64,000 nucleotides of DNA from Paraburkholderia diazotrophica (GCF_900108945.1 NZ_FNYE01000023.1:62001-126000); one strand, 5' to 3'. Shown: positions 9,501-17,608, numbered from the stretch's first letter. The notes: a model not told the origin generated them from the sequence alone. Numbers and translations are program-made.

Positions 9501-10314
9501 ACCACAACCCCCGCAAGCGCCGCGCCGATCGGGGCAACGGATTGCGTCCTTGCTGCACGACTTCCCGCGCGGTTCCGACGAGGGCAGCTTTCTGCACGAC
9601 CTTCTCGAATGGGCCGCGCGGCATGGCTTCGCGCAGGTCGCGGTGGACGAGCGGCCGCTGCGTGAAGTGGTCGCGCGCCGTTGCAGCGTGCGTGGCTGGC
9701 AGCGCTGGATCGAACCGTTGACGCAATGGATCATGCAGATCGTCACGACGCCGCTGCAGTTGAAGGCTGCCGGCGGCGTCGACGCGACATCGATCAGGCT
9801 GTCGGACTTGCGCACGTCGGCTGCCGAAATGGAGTTCTGGCTCGCCGCGCATCATGTCGACACAGCGGCGCTCGATCGGCTCGTCAGTGAACATACGGTC
9901 GGCGGCACTGAGCGCGCGGCGATCGAACCCGCGCAGCTCAACGGCATGCTCAAGGGTTTCATGGATCTCGTGTTCGAACACGACGGCCGTTACTACGTCG
10001 CCGACTACAAGTCGAACTGGCTCGGCGCCGATGACGCCGCCTACACGGCGGAGCGCATTCGCGCGCAAATCCTGCGCTCGCGCTATGACCTGCAATACGT
10101 GCTGTATCTGCTCGCGCTGCATCGGCTGCTCAAGGCGCGGTTGCCCGACTACGACTACGACACGCATGTGGGAGGCGCCGTCTATCTGTTTCTGCGCGGC
10201 CTGAATGCATCGACACAAGGCATTCATGCCGAGCGTCCGCCGCGCGAGCTGATCGAGCGGCTCGACGATCTGTTTACGGGCGACTTCGAACTCGCCGACC
10301 GGGAGGCTGCATGA
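6505..10314 (+). CDS. recB: Exodeoxyribonuclease V subunit beta (RecB), helicase-nuclease
   Basis: This 1,269-residue protein has all SF1 helicase motifs: Walker A EASAGTGKTF (31-40), motif Ia VTFTDAATKELRDR, a STIHAWC segment (~150), Walker B LIDEFQDTDP (~409), HKSKGLEYPLVFLP (~803) and motif VI LYVALTRARY (~868). The C-terminal RecB-type nuclease is intact, with GFMDLVF and VADYKSN (~1150-1172) supplying the acidic and lysine catalytic residues. It is therefore expected to be an active 3'-5' helicase and nuclease of the RecBCD double-strand-break repair complex. It overlaps recC by ATGA at its start and recD by ATGA at its end. Confidence 0.97.
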   Translation: MNAPNLPASMMHTPQPLDPLRFALSGRSLIEASAGTGKTFTIAMLYVRLVLGHDPSNAHARPLTPPEILVVTFTDAATKELRDRIRARLTEAAAYFRAEPHDVEPLAPGAIDLLHALRDEYPPQQWPACARRLQLAAEWMDEAAVSTIHAWCNRMLREHAFDSDSLFTQTLETDESELLAEVVRDYWRTFMAPLVAADAATASEWAKGPSELQKKLRNLIDIAPFLPDAPAPADALQAARDETARRLAELKAPWNTWPADMKALLDTARASKQYVGTAFGKANCERWLNELAAWAGDPEKASPSLTDTAWNRLTPKELAEHCQHGTPLSHPGFDALVTLRAELAALPDARNDLLSHAARWVAKRFAAEQARRAQMGFDDLLMRLDAALHGPNGERLAEIVRKQFPVALIDEFQDTDPVQYRIFDAVYGQGSETSEASADHALILIGDPKQAIYAFRGADIFTYLAARRSCGTRLYTLATNFRSTHAMVDATNHCFNVAEQREAGAGAFLFRESDGNPVPFIQVSAKGRDDAFVVDGDAPRAMTAWWLPPSDDGKPLSKTAYIDRMAQSCATEMVRLLDLGQRGRAGFGAVGGAAPLKPLRPADMAVLVNNRIEADAIRRALAKRNVRTVYLSDKDSVFESPQAAELQHWLAACAEPDDGRLVRTALATPTLGLGWAQLDAYYSDEIAWEACVLRFRGYRECWRRQGVLPMLRRLLNDFSVPARLLGLRAGGAQRVQGGERILTDLLHLAELLQQASTLIEGEHGLIRHLVEQREAAAEGNGGGDARQLRLESDGDLVKVVTIHKSKGLEYPLVFLPFVCAHRPAGANDVPFKWHDAQGNVQVALDDDGGVLEKVDRERLGEDLRKLYVALTRARYATWIGIAELKEFERSAIGYLLNGAKVLASGELEKCLHESLGAADDIAVTPAPEPGDDRLAHLDQKSREGEARASVRVLREPWSVASYSSLKKMSHGVNVVPDTPREEGFIEARDAEAEIDQDDAPQPPQAPRRSGQRIASLLHDFPRGSDEGSFLHDLLEWAARHGFAQVAVDERPLREVVARRCSVRGWQRWIEPLTQWIMQIVTTPLQLKAAGGVDATSIRLSDLRTSAAEMEFWLAAHHVDTAALDRLVSEHTVGGTERAAIEPAQLNGMLKGFMDLVFEHDGRYYVADYKSNWLGADDAAYTAERIRAQILRSRYDLQYVLYLLALHRLLKARLPDYDYDTHVGGAVYLFLRGLNASTQGIHAERPPRELIERLDDLFTGDFELADREAA

Positions 10315-12431
10315 GCGCGCTATTGTCTGAAAACACGGTCGCGACGTCCGGCGGCGTGGGTGATCGCGAGCAGATCGGGCATCTGCTCGCGGACTGGGTC
10401 GAGCGCGGCTGGCTGCGCGAAGTCGATGCTGCATTCGCCCGCTTTCTCGCGCGTGAAGTGCCGCGCGCACACGCGCTGCTGATCCTCGCCGCGGCGCTTG
10501 CGAGCCACCAGCTCGGGCGCGGCCACGCCTGTCTCGATCTCGTCGCGACGCTGCGCGACCCCGCTTTCGCACTGTCGCTGCCGCCAGATGGCCCGAGCAC
10601 ACGCGCCGACGACGATGCCGACGAGAACGTCCTGTTGCCGTCGCAGGTGCTGGCGGGTGTCACACTGGAGCGCTGGCAAGCGGCGCTCGACGATATCTCG
10701 CTGGTCGGCGACAGCGAGGGCAGCACGCCGCTGGTGCTCGTCGGCACGCGGCTCTACCTGCGCCGCTACTGGCAGTACGAACGGAACGTGTGCCGCGCGA
10801 TTCGTCAACGGCTCGAAGCGTCGGTCGAACTGGCAGGCGCCCTGGATGTCGGCGGCTTGCGCCACGCGCTGAACACGCTGTTTCCGTCGACGGAGACACA
10901 ACGCAAGGCGCACGCCGACTGGCAGAAGCTGGCCTGTGCGCTTGCTGCACGGAGCGCCTTCAGCATCGTCACGGGCGGACCGGGTACGGGCAAAACGACG
11001 ACCGTCGTGAAGCTGCTCGCGCTGCTTCAATCGCTGTCGCTCACGGGCGAGGACGGCAAGCCGCTGCGCATCCGGCTCGCCGCGCCGACGGGCAAGGCGG
11101 CGGCACGGCTGAACGAATCGATTGCCAATGCCGTCGAGCGTCTGCCGCTCGACGGCTTCGCCAACGGCGAGGCGATACGCGAGGCGATTCCCGTCGCGGT
11201 GACTACGCTGCACCGGCTGCTCGGCACGCGGCCCGATACGCGGCGCTTTCGTCATCACGCGGGCAATCCGCTGGCACTCGACGTTCTGGTGATCGACGAA
11301 GGATCGATGGTCGATCTGGAAATGATGAACGCCGTGCTCGATGCATTGCCGGCGCGCGCGCGGCTGATTCTGCTCGGCGACAAGGATCAGCTCGCATCGG
11401 TGGAGGCGGGCGCCGTCCTCGGCGAATTGTGCCGCCGCGCCGGCAATGGGCACTACACGCGTGCGACGCAGACATGGCTGGAAGAGGCGACGGGCGAGCG
11501 CATCGAGTCGCGTCTCGTCGACGACGGCGGCGGCGCGCTCGATCAGGCGATTGCCATGCTGCGTTTCAGCCATCGTTTCTCCGCCGAAAGCGGCATCGGA
11601 CAACTGGCCGAGGCCGTCAATAGCGGCGAGCCGCGCAACGTGGCAGACGTCTGGGCCAGCCATCACGCGGACCTTGCGTTGCTCGAATGCGCGGAGAAAG
11701 GCGACGCGGCGTTCAAGGCGCTTGTCGTCGACGGGCAGGTGAGCGCGTGGATGAACGGGCAGATGAGCGGCGAGACCAGCGCTCGCCGGGGCTATCGACA
11801 CTATCTTCAGACACTGCATGAAGGACAGCCGGCACACGGCTCCGGGCAAGGCGCGTTCGACGCATGGGCGAACGATGTGCTCGCTGCGCACGGCGAGTTC
11901 CAGTTGCTGTGCGCGCTGCGGCGTGGCGCATGGGGCGTCGAAGGATTGAACCGGCGCGTGGCGCGTCTGCTTCAGGACGAACACCTGATCACGGCAACGG
12001 GTGAGTGGTATCTCGGGCGTCCCGTTCTCGTGACGCGCAATGACTATGAACTGGGCCTGATGAACGGCGATATCGGCATAACGCTCGCGCTGCCGGAGCC
12101 GGATGGCGGCTGGAGTCTGCGTGTGGCGTTCGCGGCCAGCGATGGCTCGGGCCGCATCAAGTGGGCGCTGCCGAGCCGCATGCAAGCGGTCGAAACCGTG
12201 TTTGCGCTCACCGTGCACAAATCGCAAGGTTCCGAGTTCACGCATGCCGCGCTCGTACTGCCAGACACGATGAGCCCCGTCCTGACGCGCGAGCTCGTCT
12301 ATACGGGCATCACGCGCGCGCGCCGCTTCCTGACGATTGCAAGCGCGGGCGGCAGAGCGGTGATCGAGCGGGCGGTGCTTGCGCAGGTGCTGCGCGCGAG
12401 CGGTCTGTCGGCGGGATTCGACGCTGCCTGA
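10311..12431 (+). CDS. recD: Exodeoxyribonuclease V subunit alpha (RecD)
   Basis: The 706-residue protein carries Walker A GGPGTGKTTT (~221-231), Walker B VIDEGSMVD (~326) and the late SF1B motif TVHKSQGSEF (~634), with VYTGITRAR near the end. These identify the 5'-3' helicase subunit of RecBCD. Its start overlaps recB by four bases, completing the recC-recB-recD order common in proteobacteria. The stop codon also overlaps a possible downstream ATG (TGATG at 12429-12433), which may couple the next small gene. Confidence 0.97.
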   Translation: MSALLSENTVATSGGVGDREQIGHLLADWVERGWLREVDAAFARFLAREVPRAHALLILAAALASHQLGRGHACLDLVATLRDPAFALSLPPDGPSTRADDDADENVLLPSQVLAGVTLERWQAALDDISLVGDSEGSTPLVLVGTRLYLRRYWQYERNVCRAIRQRLEASVELAGALDVGGLRHALNTLFPSTETQRKAHADWQKLACALAARSAFSIVTGGPGTGKTTTVVKLLALLQSLSLTGEDGKPLRIRLAAPTGKAAARLNESIANAVERLPLDGFANGEAIREAIPVAVTTLHRLLGTRPDTRRFRHHAGNPLALDVLVIDEGSMVDLEMMNAVLDALPARARLILLGDKDQLASVEAGAVLGELCRRAGNGHYTRATQTWLEEATGERIESRLVDDGGGALDQAIAMLRFSHRFSAESGIGQLAEAVNSGEPRNVADVWASHHADLALLECAEKGDAAFKALVVDGQVSAWMNGQMSGETSARRGYRHYLQTLHEGQPAHGSGQGAFDAWANDVLAAHGEFQLLCALRRGAWGVEGLNRRVARLLQDEHLITATGEWYLGRPVLVTRNDYELGLMNGDIGITLALPEPDGGWSLRVAFAASDGSGRIKWALPSRMQAVETVFALTVHKSQGSEFTHAALVLPDTMSPVLTRELVYTGITRARRFLTIASAGGRAVIERAVLAQVLRASGLSAGFDAA

Positions 12432-12508
12432 TGTCATCTGCGGCCGGGACAGGATATGTCTTGGCCACGTGCGACGATGCGTGCCACCCATCACACACCC
12501 GAGATGTC

Positions 12509-12922
12509 ATGCCGAGAGCCATCGAACACATCGACGCGATTGCGCGTCGAAAGCAGCGCGACGTGCTTTTTCTCACCTTCTTCGACGACCCGAATGGCGA
12601 GCGTTCGCCTCATCACTGGGAAGCGCATCCTACGCGGGCGACGATCGTCGAATGGCTCGACTCGCACGGCTACGCATGGCAGCCGTGCGGTGAAGTCGCC
12701 AGCGAAACCGTCATGAGGAGTTATCGCGGCTCGATCTACATCGACGTGCCGTACGACCGGGACGACGCGTCGTATCGCGCGCTCGAAGCGTTCCTCGAGT
12801 TCCCCGACCGCTCGTTGCGCATGCCGCACATGCGCTTTCTCGTCCTCGATCTCCAGTCCGCGCAGAAGAATGCGCACCACGACGAACCGGGCTTCTGGGA
12901 GCGCTGGGCCGAAGATTTCTGA
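12509..12922 (+). CDS. Hypothetical protein of the recBCD operon, 137 aa
   Basis: The protein begins MPRAIEHIDAIARRKQRDVL and has acidic and aromatic segments such as VPYDRDDASYRALEAFLEF and ends GFWERWAEDF. No signal peptide or membrane segment is visible and I do not recognise a domain. An alternative start at 12431 would overlap the recD stop (TGATG) and add 26 residues that look less protein-like (MSSAAGTGYVLATCDDACH); the shorter start is preferred on composition. It lies on the same strand between recD and the second SIR2 gene, 18 bp before the latter, so it is probably cotranscribed with recBCD and SIR2. Confidence 0.65.
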   Translation: MPRAIEHIDAIARRKQRDVLFLTFFDDPNGERSPHHWEAHPTRATIVEWLDSHGYAWQPCGEVASETVMRSYRGSIYIDVPYDRDDASYRALEAFLEFPDRSLRMPHMRFLVLDLQSAQKNAHHDEPGFWERWAEDF

Positions 12923-12940
12923 CTGCAAGAAGAACGGATC

Positions 12941-13759
12941 ATGATCGATAACACCGACATTCAACGCGCCGCGGACTGGATTCGTCACGCGGACGCCATC
13001 GTCATCGCCGCCGGTGCGGGCATGAGCGTCGACTCCGGCCTGCCGGATTTTCGCGGCACGGGCGGCCTGTGGACTTCGCTGCTGCCCGCGGGCATGATGG
13101 AGCGCGACGTCGGCTCGCTCACCCAGGGCGACTGCTTCGCGGAGAAGCCCGTCGACGCATGGCGATTCTACGGACGGGCCCTGCAGGTCTGCAGGCAATG
13201 CTCGCCGCACGCAGGCTACGCGATGCTCAGGCGCTGGGCCGAACGCACGCGTCATGGCGCATTCGTGTTCACGAGCAATGTCGACGGCCATTTCCAGGCG
13301 GCGGGTTACGACGAATCGCGCGTAGTGGAGTGCCACGGCACGCTCAATTTCATGCAATGCGGCGAGCCGTGCAGCGACGGGATCTGGGCATCGGGCAGTC
13401 TGATGGATGACGTCGATGTCGACGCACTTACACGTCCCGCTCTGCCGCGCTGCCCGCAATGCGGCCATCTCGCGCGGCCGAACTTCCTGATGTTCGACGA
13501 CAGCCACTGGGTCGAGAAGCGCACGTCGGCGCAGTGGGAACGGCTGCGCATCTGGCTGCGTCCCGTGCAGCGGCCCGTCGTGATCGAGCTCGGCGCGGGA
13601 ACGGCCGTGCCGAGCGTGCGCATGTTCGCGGAGTCGGTACGCGGTCCGCTGATTCGAATCAATCTCGACGAAATCGAGGTGGTGGGCGAGGGCGTTGGTC
13701 TACGAGGCACTGCACTCCAAGTGCTGTCGGCTCTCGACGCGACCCTCGCTCGAGATTGA
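12941..13759 (+). CDS. SIR2-family NAD-dependent deacylase-like protein, copy 2
   Basis: This 272-residue protein is a clear paralogue of the one at 1922. It has GAGMSVDSGLPDFRG, TSNVDGHFQ, ECHGT, zinc-ribbon cysteines (QCGEPC, CPQCG) and GAGTA in the same order and spacing. The first NAD motif has Met-Ser where copy 1 has Ile-Gly. The ATG at 12941 follows a GAACGGA ribosome-binding region and lies 18 bp after the previous gene. The activity is predicted to be NAD-dependent deacylation. The pair of paralogues brackets the recBCD operon, which suggests local duplication or a shared role. Confidence 0.9.
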   Translation: MIDNTDIQRAADWIRHADAIVIAAGAGMSVDSGLPDFRGTGGLWTSLLPAGMMERDVGSLTQGDCFAEKPVDAWRFYGRALQVCRQCSPHAGYAMLRRWAERTRHGAFVFTSNVDGHFQAAGYDESRVVECHGTLNFMQCGEPCSDGIWASGSLMDDVDVDALTRPALPRCPQCGHLARPNFLMFDDSHWVEKRTSAQWERLRIWLRPVQRPVVIELGAGTAVPSVRMFAESVRGPLIRINLDEIEVVGEGVGLRGTALQVLSALDATLARD

Positions 13760-13924
13760 CACGGCAGCATCCTTACGTCGAGGCGCACGCACGTCCCGAC
13801 GCATCATCCGGAAATCCGGCCGCCGGATCTTCTCGTGCAGCGCACTGGCGTTCAAGCGAAGCTCAAGAAAGCAGCAAAAAGTGTCGATAAACCCGAGATC
13901 ATCCACTCACGCGACTATCGTTCA

Positions 13925-14944
13925 ATGTCCGACATCGACCGCGAAATCATGCGCGTCCTTCCCGACGCAGCCACGCAAAGCGATTACCTGAGCACACCGG
14001 ATGTCTACCGGCGTCTGACGAGCACCGTGCCGAACCTGCCCTCGCCGAAGACGATTTATCGGCATCTGGCTCGGCTCGAGGAAGAAGGTCTTGTCGAGAT
14101 GGACCAGCGTGGAACGGCTTCCGTGTGGCGCAGGAAAGCAGGCGCGAGCGGTCTGGCGGCCAAGGGCGGCGCAATGATTAACTTTGACGAGGCGTTGGCG
14201 CTGCAGACGCTCAGGCGCTTCTCTTCGCGGCAGATCCCGGAACTGGTGGCCGAGTCGCTGACGCCGTTGTTCGAGATCGCGGAGACGCGGCTGAGGAAGA
14301 CCAATAGCGAAACGGAGCGCAAGTACTCGCGCTGGGCCGGTAAGGTTGCAGTGGAGAGCGGCGGGTTCGCGCTGCACTATCCCGTGATCGATCGCGACAA
14401 CTTTGCGGAGGTATCGAGGGCGCTGTTCGAGGAACGCAAGCTGGAGATCGTCTACCGTCCTCGTCACAAGACGGACAACGATCAGGCGAAAGTCGTCCTG
14501 CCGTTCGGTCTCGTTGAAGTGGGGGGGCTCGTATATCTCGTGGCGGGCACGGAAGGCAAGGCCAATCCAACGATGTATCGCCTCGATCGCCTTTGGGGCG
14601 CCAAGGCGATGCTCGAATCGTTCTCGTATCCTGCGACGTTTTCGCTCGATGCGTATGTCCGTCAGCAGCGCAGCTTCGATTTCATGGTCGAGAAGGAAGT
14701 GCTGCTCAAGCTGAAGTTCTTCAGCGGCGCGGGAGAGCATCTGCTCGAAGCACCCATGTCGAAGGATCAGAAGAGCACTCGCAAGGACGATGCCTTGTAT
14801 GTGCAGGGCACTGTGATGTTGAGTCAGCGGCTGCGCTGGTGGCTGCGCTCGTTCGGGCCGAACGTCGAGGTGCTGGGACCCGCGAGCCTGCGAGCCGAGC
14901 TCGCCGCTGAAGCGGTCGAGCTCGCGAGTATCTACGGCGAATAG
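13925..14944 (+). CDS. WYL-domain transcriptional regulator, 339 aa
   Basis: The N-terminal ~75 residues form a winged-helix domain (YLSTPDVYRRLTSTV, SPKTIYRHLARLEEEGLVE), the middle holds a WYL domain with LEIVYRPRHK and a YRLDRLWGAKAM segment, and the C-terminus is a WCX-like dimer domain (LKLKFFSGAGEHLLEAP). WYL regulators bind DNA and sense nucleotide-like or ssDNA ligands; relatives such as BrxR/CapW repress phage-defence loci. The start at 13925 (MSDIDREIMRVLP) is chosen over in-frame ATGs upstream (such as 13835) because the conserved fold begins there. It follows the second SIR2 gene. It is one candidate regulator for the palindromic sites in this window (inference). Confidence 0.85.
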   Translation: MSDIDREIMRVLPDAATQSDYLSTPDVYRRLTSTVPNLPSPKTIYRHLARLEEEGLVEMDQRGTASVWRRKAGASGLAAKGGAMINFDEALALQTLRRFSSRQIPELVAESLTPLFEIAETRLRKTNSETERKYSRWAGKVAVESGGFALHYPVIDRDNFAEVSRALFEERKLEIVYRPRHKTDNDQAKVVLPFGLVEVGGLVYLVAGTEGKANPTMYRLDRLWGAKAMLESFSYPATFSLDAYVRQQRSFDFMVEKEVLLKLKFFSGAGEHLLEAPMSKDQKSTRKDDALYVQGTVMLSQRLRWWLRSFGPNVEVLGPASLRAELAAEAVELASIYGE

Positions 14945-15129
14945 CGGCTGGCGGGACGTATCGGGGAAGATTCCGGGCCATACGTCGCTGGCGGGAATGA
15001 GATAGGCTCGTGAGCGGCGCGGCTAAGCGGTCGATCAAAACGCTCCGCGTTGTGCATCGCGGCTTGCTTGACACGCCTACGCACGATCTGTGCTCGCGCA
15101 AGAGCGTCGAATTACCGGGCTCGAAGTGC

Positions 15130-15539
15130 GCGATGGCCAATCGTCGCAGCCCGCATGACGTGGTGGTGCGCTTTCTCGACATGCTGTCGGACGAGCCGAT
15201 GAAGGTCGAAGCGACGGGACCGTTCACCCGCTCGTATGTTCGCACGATTACGTATGAAGGCCGCAGCGCGACGCAAGCCACCCGCGAAGCACTCGACGAG
15301 GCGATCGTCCGGGGCTTCTTGCCCTCCGACATCGCGCTGCTGACGTTCAACAGTCGCGACAAGTCACTATTGGTGAGGCTCGACCAGCTTGGCCTCTACG
15401 CGTCGCGCAGCTTCACGGGCGACGGCGCGACGACACGGTATTCGGGCGTCGGTTCGTCGGTGCGACGCGTGCGACGATGAAGCTCATCATCGTGATGTCG
15501 AACCGCGCGGAAGTACAACTGATCGAGCGAATGTTGTAA
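15130..15539 (+). pseudogene. 3' remnant of a NERD/SF1 helicase gene (related to 24857-26479)
   Basis: The translated segment from 15133 (MANRRSPHDVV) aligns along its length with the intact helicase at 24857 from its ENYRSPRKVV motif onwards. Matching landmarks are EEP/DEP, an acidic DIALLTF against DIVVLCW, and SRSFTG against LRKFTG. The frame then breaks. The expected motif V (RRFKGQSAPAIVLTEVDFD in the intact copy) is missing, and motif VI plus the C-terminus continue in another frame as RRFVGATRATMKLIIVMS, stopping at 15539. The gene therefore lacks its NERD and Walker domains and carries an internal deletion with a frame change. A reading that starts at 15010 continues upstream without recognisable helicase sequence. 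Confidence 0.75.
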
Positions 15540-15554
15540 CGCGCGCAGCGATGC

Positions 15555-16073
15555 CTATTCCGCATCGAGCTGCTGCGCGATCATGCGCAGAAGATCGCGC
15601 CTCACAGGGCCATGCATTGCCCCATGAGGCGTCGACGACGCTGCAACCAGGCGCCCTAGCCGGGCGAGTGCTGTGTGAGGCGACAACGTGCCAGTGAGCG
15701 CCCAATGACCGGAGCGCCTGCTCGGCAATTCGTTCGCATTACCTGTGAACAGAACCATTTCAGTGCGGTTTGCAGGGAACGACGCCAACACGGCGCGATT
15801 TGCCTGGATGCTGTGCCAGCAAAATTCATCGTTCGTGCGGCGCGCAGGTTTGACCAGATGCACGACGATGTCTGCGTCCGTCTCACGCCTGACACGCGAG
15901 ATCTTCCAGGAGAGCGCGCCTTGCAGATCGGGTAACTCGCTCATCCACGACTGAACCTCCGATTCATCGAATCCCCAAAGCCGCATTGCGATGCACAGCG
16001 TCTGCGTATTGTCGCGAACATCGCGATGATCGTGCGTCGTGTTCCTGCGAATCGTGTTCGTCGGCTTCGTCAT
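15555..16073 (-). CDS. Hypothetical protein, 172 aa, divergent from a recombinase
   Basis: Reading from the ATG complementary to 16071-16073, the protein begins MTKPTNTIRRNT and contains GFDESEVQSWMSELPDLQGAL in its first half and a run HWALTGTLSPHTALARLGRL near its end. No domain, signal or membrane segment is recognised. Longer upstream extensions (to 16307) would read through two palindromic sites and into the recombinase, so the shorter start is preferred. It is divergent from the serine recombinase at 16254 and shares an intergenic region with operator-like sites 3 and 4. It ends 16 bp from the helicase remnant, on the opposite strand. Confidence 0.55.
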   Translation of the reverse strand: MTKPTNTIRRNTTHDHRDVRDNTQTLCIAMRLWGFDESEVQSWMSELPDLQGALSWKISRVRRETDADIVVHLVKPARRTNDEFCWHSIQANRAVLASFPANRTEMVLFTGNANELPSRRSGHWALTGTLSPHTALARLGRLVAASSTPHGAMHGPVRRDLLRMIAQQLDAE

Positions 16074-16124
16074 AGGTATCAAGCGCTTCAAGTGATGGCG
16101 TGATCGGGATTTTGGAGAGGCATC

Positions 16125-16141
16125 GGGACAAACACTGTCCA
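16125..16141. promoter_or_regulatory. Palindromic operator-like site 3 (GGACA-N5-TGTCC)
   Basis: GGGAC-AAACACT-GTCCA contains the perfect inner palindrome GGACA-N5-TGTCC. It lies 51 bp upstream of the minus-strand start at 16073, in the divergent promoter region shared with the recombinase at 16254, and 28 bp from site 4. Confidence 0.6.
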
Positions 16142-16169
16142 AATCCACGCAGCGATGCGCGATTGTTTC

Positions 16170-16186
16170 GGGACACAGATTGTCCA
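16170..16186. promoter_or_regulatory. Palindromic operator-like site 4 (GGACA-N5-TGTCC)
   Basis: GGGAC-ACAGATT-GTCCA lies 67 bp upstream of the recombinase start at 16254. CTATA follows nine bases after the terminal A, the same arrangement as at site 1, which suggests a conserved promoter element alongside the palindrome. Confidence 0.6.
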
Positions 16187-16253
16187 GATCGATTTCTATA
16201 TTTCGGTTGGGCCATTTGGCGAACGCGGTGTTCGCCATACAACTCCGAACAGA

Positions 16254-16826
16254 ATGAGAATAGGATACGCACGAGTCTCTACCGATGATCAAAATCTCGA
16301 TCTGCAACTGGCAGCGCTAAAGAAAGCTGAGTGCGACAACATTTTCACCGATCAGGGCGTATCGGGCGCAAAGTTCGCGCGGCCTGGTCTCGAACAGACG
16401 ATGGCGGCGCTGTCGAAAGGCGATACGCTGGTCGTATGGCGCCTCGATCGTCTGGGGCGTTCGCTCACGAAGCTCGTCGAACTCGTCGACCAGCTCGGCG
16501 AGAATGGCGTTCAATTTGTCTCACTCACAGAGTGCATCGATACGACGTCTTCGGGCGGCACGCTTCTCTTTCACATCATGGCCGCGCTTGCGCAGTTCGA
16601 GCGCTCGCTGATCGGCGAGCGGACACGGGCCGGCATGCTTGCCGCCAAGGCACGCGGACAGCATGTCGGCAGGCGGCGCGCGATGACGCAAAGCGAATGC
16701 GTCGAAGCCCAGCGCCTGCTTGAGCTTCATTCGTCGCATACCGTCGCCGAGCAGTTCGATGTACATCCGCGGACGCTGCTTCGCAGCCTGCGCAGGTATG
16801 GCCTCGAAGCACAGCAGCTTGCATGA
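16254..16826 (+). CDS. Serine recombinase (resolvase/invertase, Pin/Hin-like), copy A
   Basis: The 190-residue protein has the catalytic serine motif MRIGYARVST (Ser ~9), LVVWRLDRLGRSL (catalytic Arg region ~62-74), a long E-helix with AALAQFERSLIGERTRAGM and a C-terminal helix-turn-helix ending HPRTLLRSLRRYG. This is the full length and order of small DNA invertases and resolvases, so it should be active. The ATG at 16254 is chosen because MRIGYARVS is the standard N-terminus. It is convergent with a homologous recombinase ending 10 bp away. Its promoter region contains sites 3 and 4. Confidence 0.9.
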   Translation: MRIGYARVSTDDQNLDLQLAALKKAECDNIFTDQGVSGAKFARPGLEQTMAALSKGDTLVVWRLDRLGRSLTKLVELVDQLGENGVQFVSLTECIDTTSSGGTLLFHIMAALAQFERSLIGERTRAGMLAAKARGQHVGRRRAMTQSECVEAQRLLELHSSHTVAEQFDVHPRTLLRSLRRYGLEAQQLA

Positions 16827-16836
16827 AATATCCGTT

Positions 16837-17427
16837 CTATTCTTGGCGGCCTTGAGTTTCCGATGAGTCGCGTTGCACGGTTGAGTTGCGCAGCATGCGC
16901 TGCATCGTGCGCGGATGCACATGGAAACGCGCTGCCAGTTCTACGACGGACAATGTTTCCGACAGTGCAAGTGCCTCTTTGCATTGCACCGGTGTCATTG
17001 TCGCGCGCCTGCCTACACGACGACCTCGCTCTCGCGCCGCGTTCATGCCGCAGCGCGTTCGCTCGCTGATCAACGTTCTTTCGAACTGAGCCAACGCGGC
17101 CATCATATGAAAGATGAACATGCCGCTGCACGACGTGGTGTCGATCGCTTCCGTGAGCGATTGAAAGCGGATGCCCCGCTTGTCGAGCGTGTCGATCATT
17201 TCGACGAGCTTCATCAATGACCTGCCCAATCTGTCGAGCCGCCATACGACGAGCGTGTCGCCACGGCTGAGCTGTGTGAGCGTGTCGTCCAGACCCGGCC
17301 GGCGGAATGTCGCGCCTGACACGCCATGATCGTGAAAGAGTCGTTCGCAGCCTGCCGCCGTCAGCGCCAATACCTGCAAGTCGAGGTTTTGTTCTTCCGT
17401 CGAAACGCGAGCGTAACCGATCTTCAT
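16837..17427 (-). CDS. Serine recombinase (resolvase/invertase, Pin/Hin-like), copy B
   Basis: This 196-residue protein starts MKIGYARVSTEEQNLDLQ and parallels copy A throughout: GVSGATFRRPGLDD, LVVWRLDRLGRSLMKL, AALAQFERTLISERTR and a C-terminal helix-turn-helix (VVELAARFHVHPRTMQRML). Key catalytic residues are present. It faces copy A tail to tail. Its promoter side (17428 onwards) carries a gix/hix-like imperfect palindrome whose near copy lies about 105 bp further on, the expected layout for a short invertible segment next to its own invertase (inference). By the standards of the family it is intact. Confidence 0.9.
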   Translation of the reverse strand: MKIGYARVSTEEQNLDLQVLALTAAGCERLFHDHGVSGATFRRPGLDDTLTQLSRGDTLVVWRLDRLGRSLMKLVEMIDTLDKRGIRFQSLTEAIDTTSCSGMFIFHMMAALAQFERTLISERTRCGMNAARERGRRVGRRATMTPVQCKEALALSETLSVVELAARFHVHPRTMQRMLRNSTVQRDSSETQGRQE

Positions 17428-17503
17428 CGTCGTGCCTCACTTGAGTACATCGTTCTGACGCATGCATGCGCGCGTGCCGCGCAGAAAAATGTTCGTCATG
17501 CGT

Positions 17504-17527
17504 TGACACAAAGGTTCCCTTTTGTCA
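17504..17527. repeat. Imperfect palindrome, left site (candidate recombinase crossover or operator)
   Basis: TGACACAAAGG, central TT (17515-17516), then CCCTTTTGTCA gives 9 of 12 matched arm positions around a two-base centre. Size and shape resemble the ~26-bp sites of DNA invertases. It begins 76 bp upstream of recombinase copy B. A near-identical site with central AA lies at 17609. Confidence 0.5.
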
Positions 17528-17608
17528 GCGCAGCGAATCGTGTCGGCGGGAACAGCAGATCCATGTTTTATCTGTGATTTTTTTCAAGCCCTGAACTATC
17601 ATGGATCG

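Noticed and set aside
16125..16186. Tn3-type resolution (res) site formed by sites 3 and 4 next to a resolvase
   Set aside because: The half-sites face the wrong way (TGTCC ends in the centre) and spacing does not fit res subsites; the same motif occurs before unrelated genes far from recombinases.
15555..16307. 250-residue minus-strand frame as a single gene
   Set aside because: The first ~78 codons run through sites 3 and 4 and into the recombinase start; the gene more plausibly starts at 16073.
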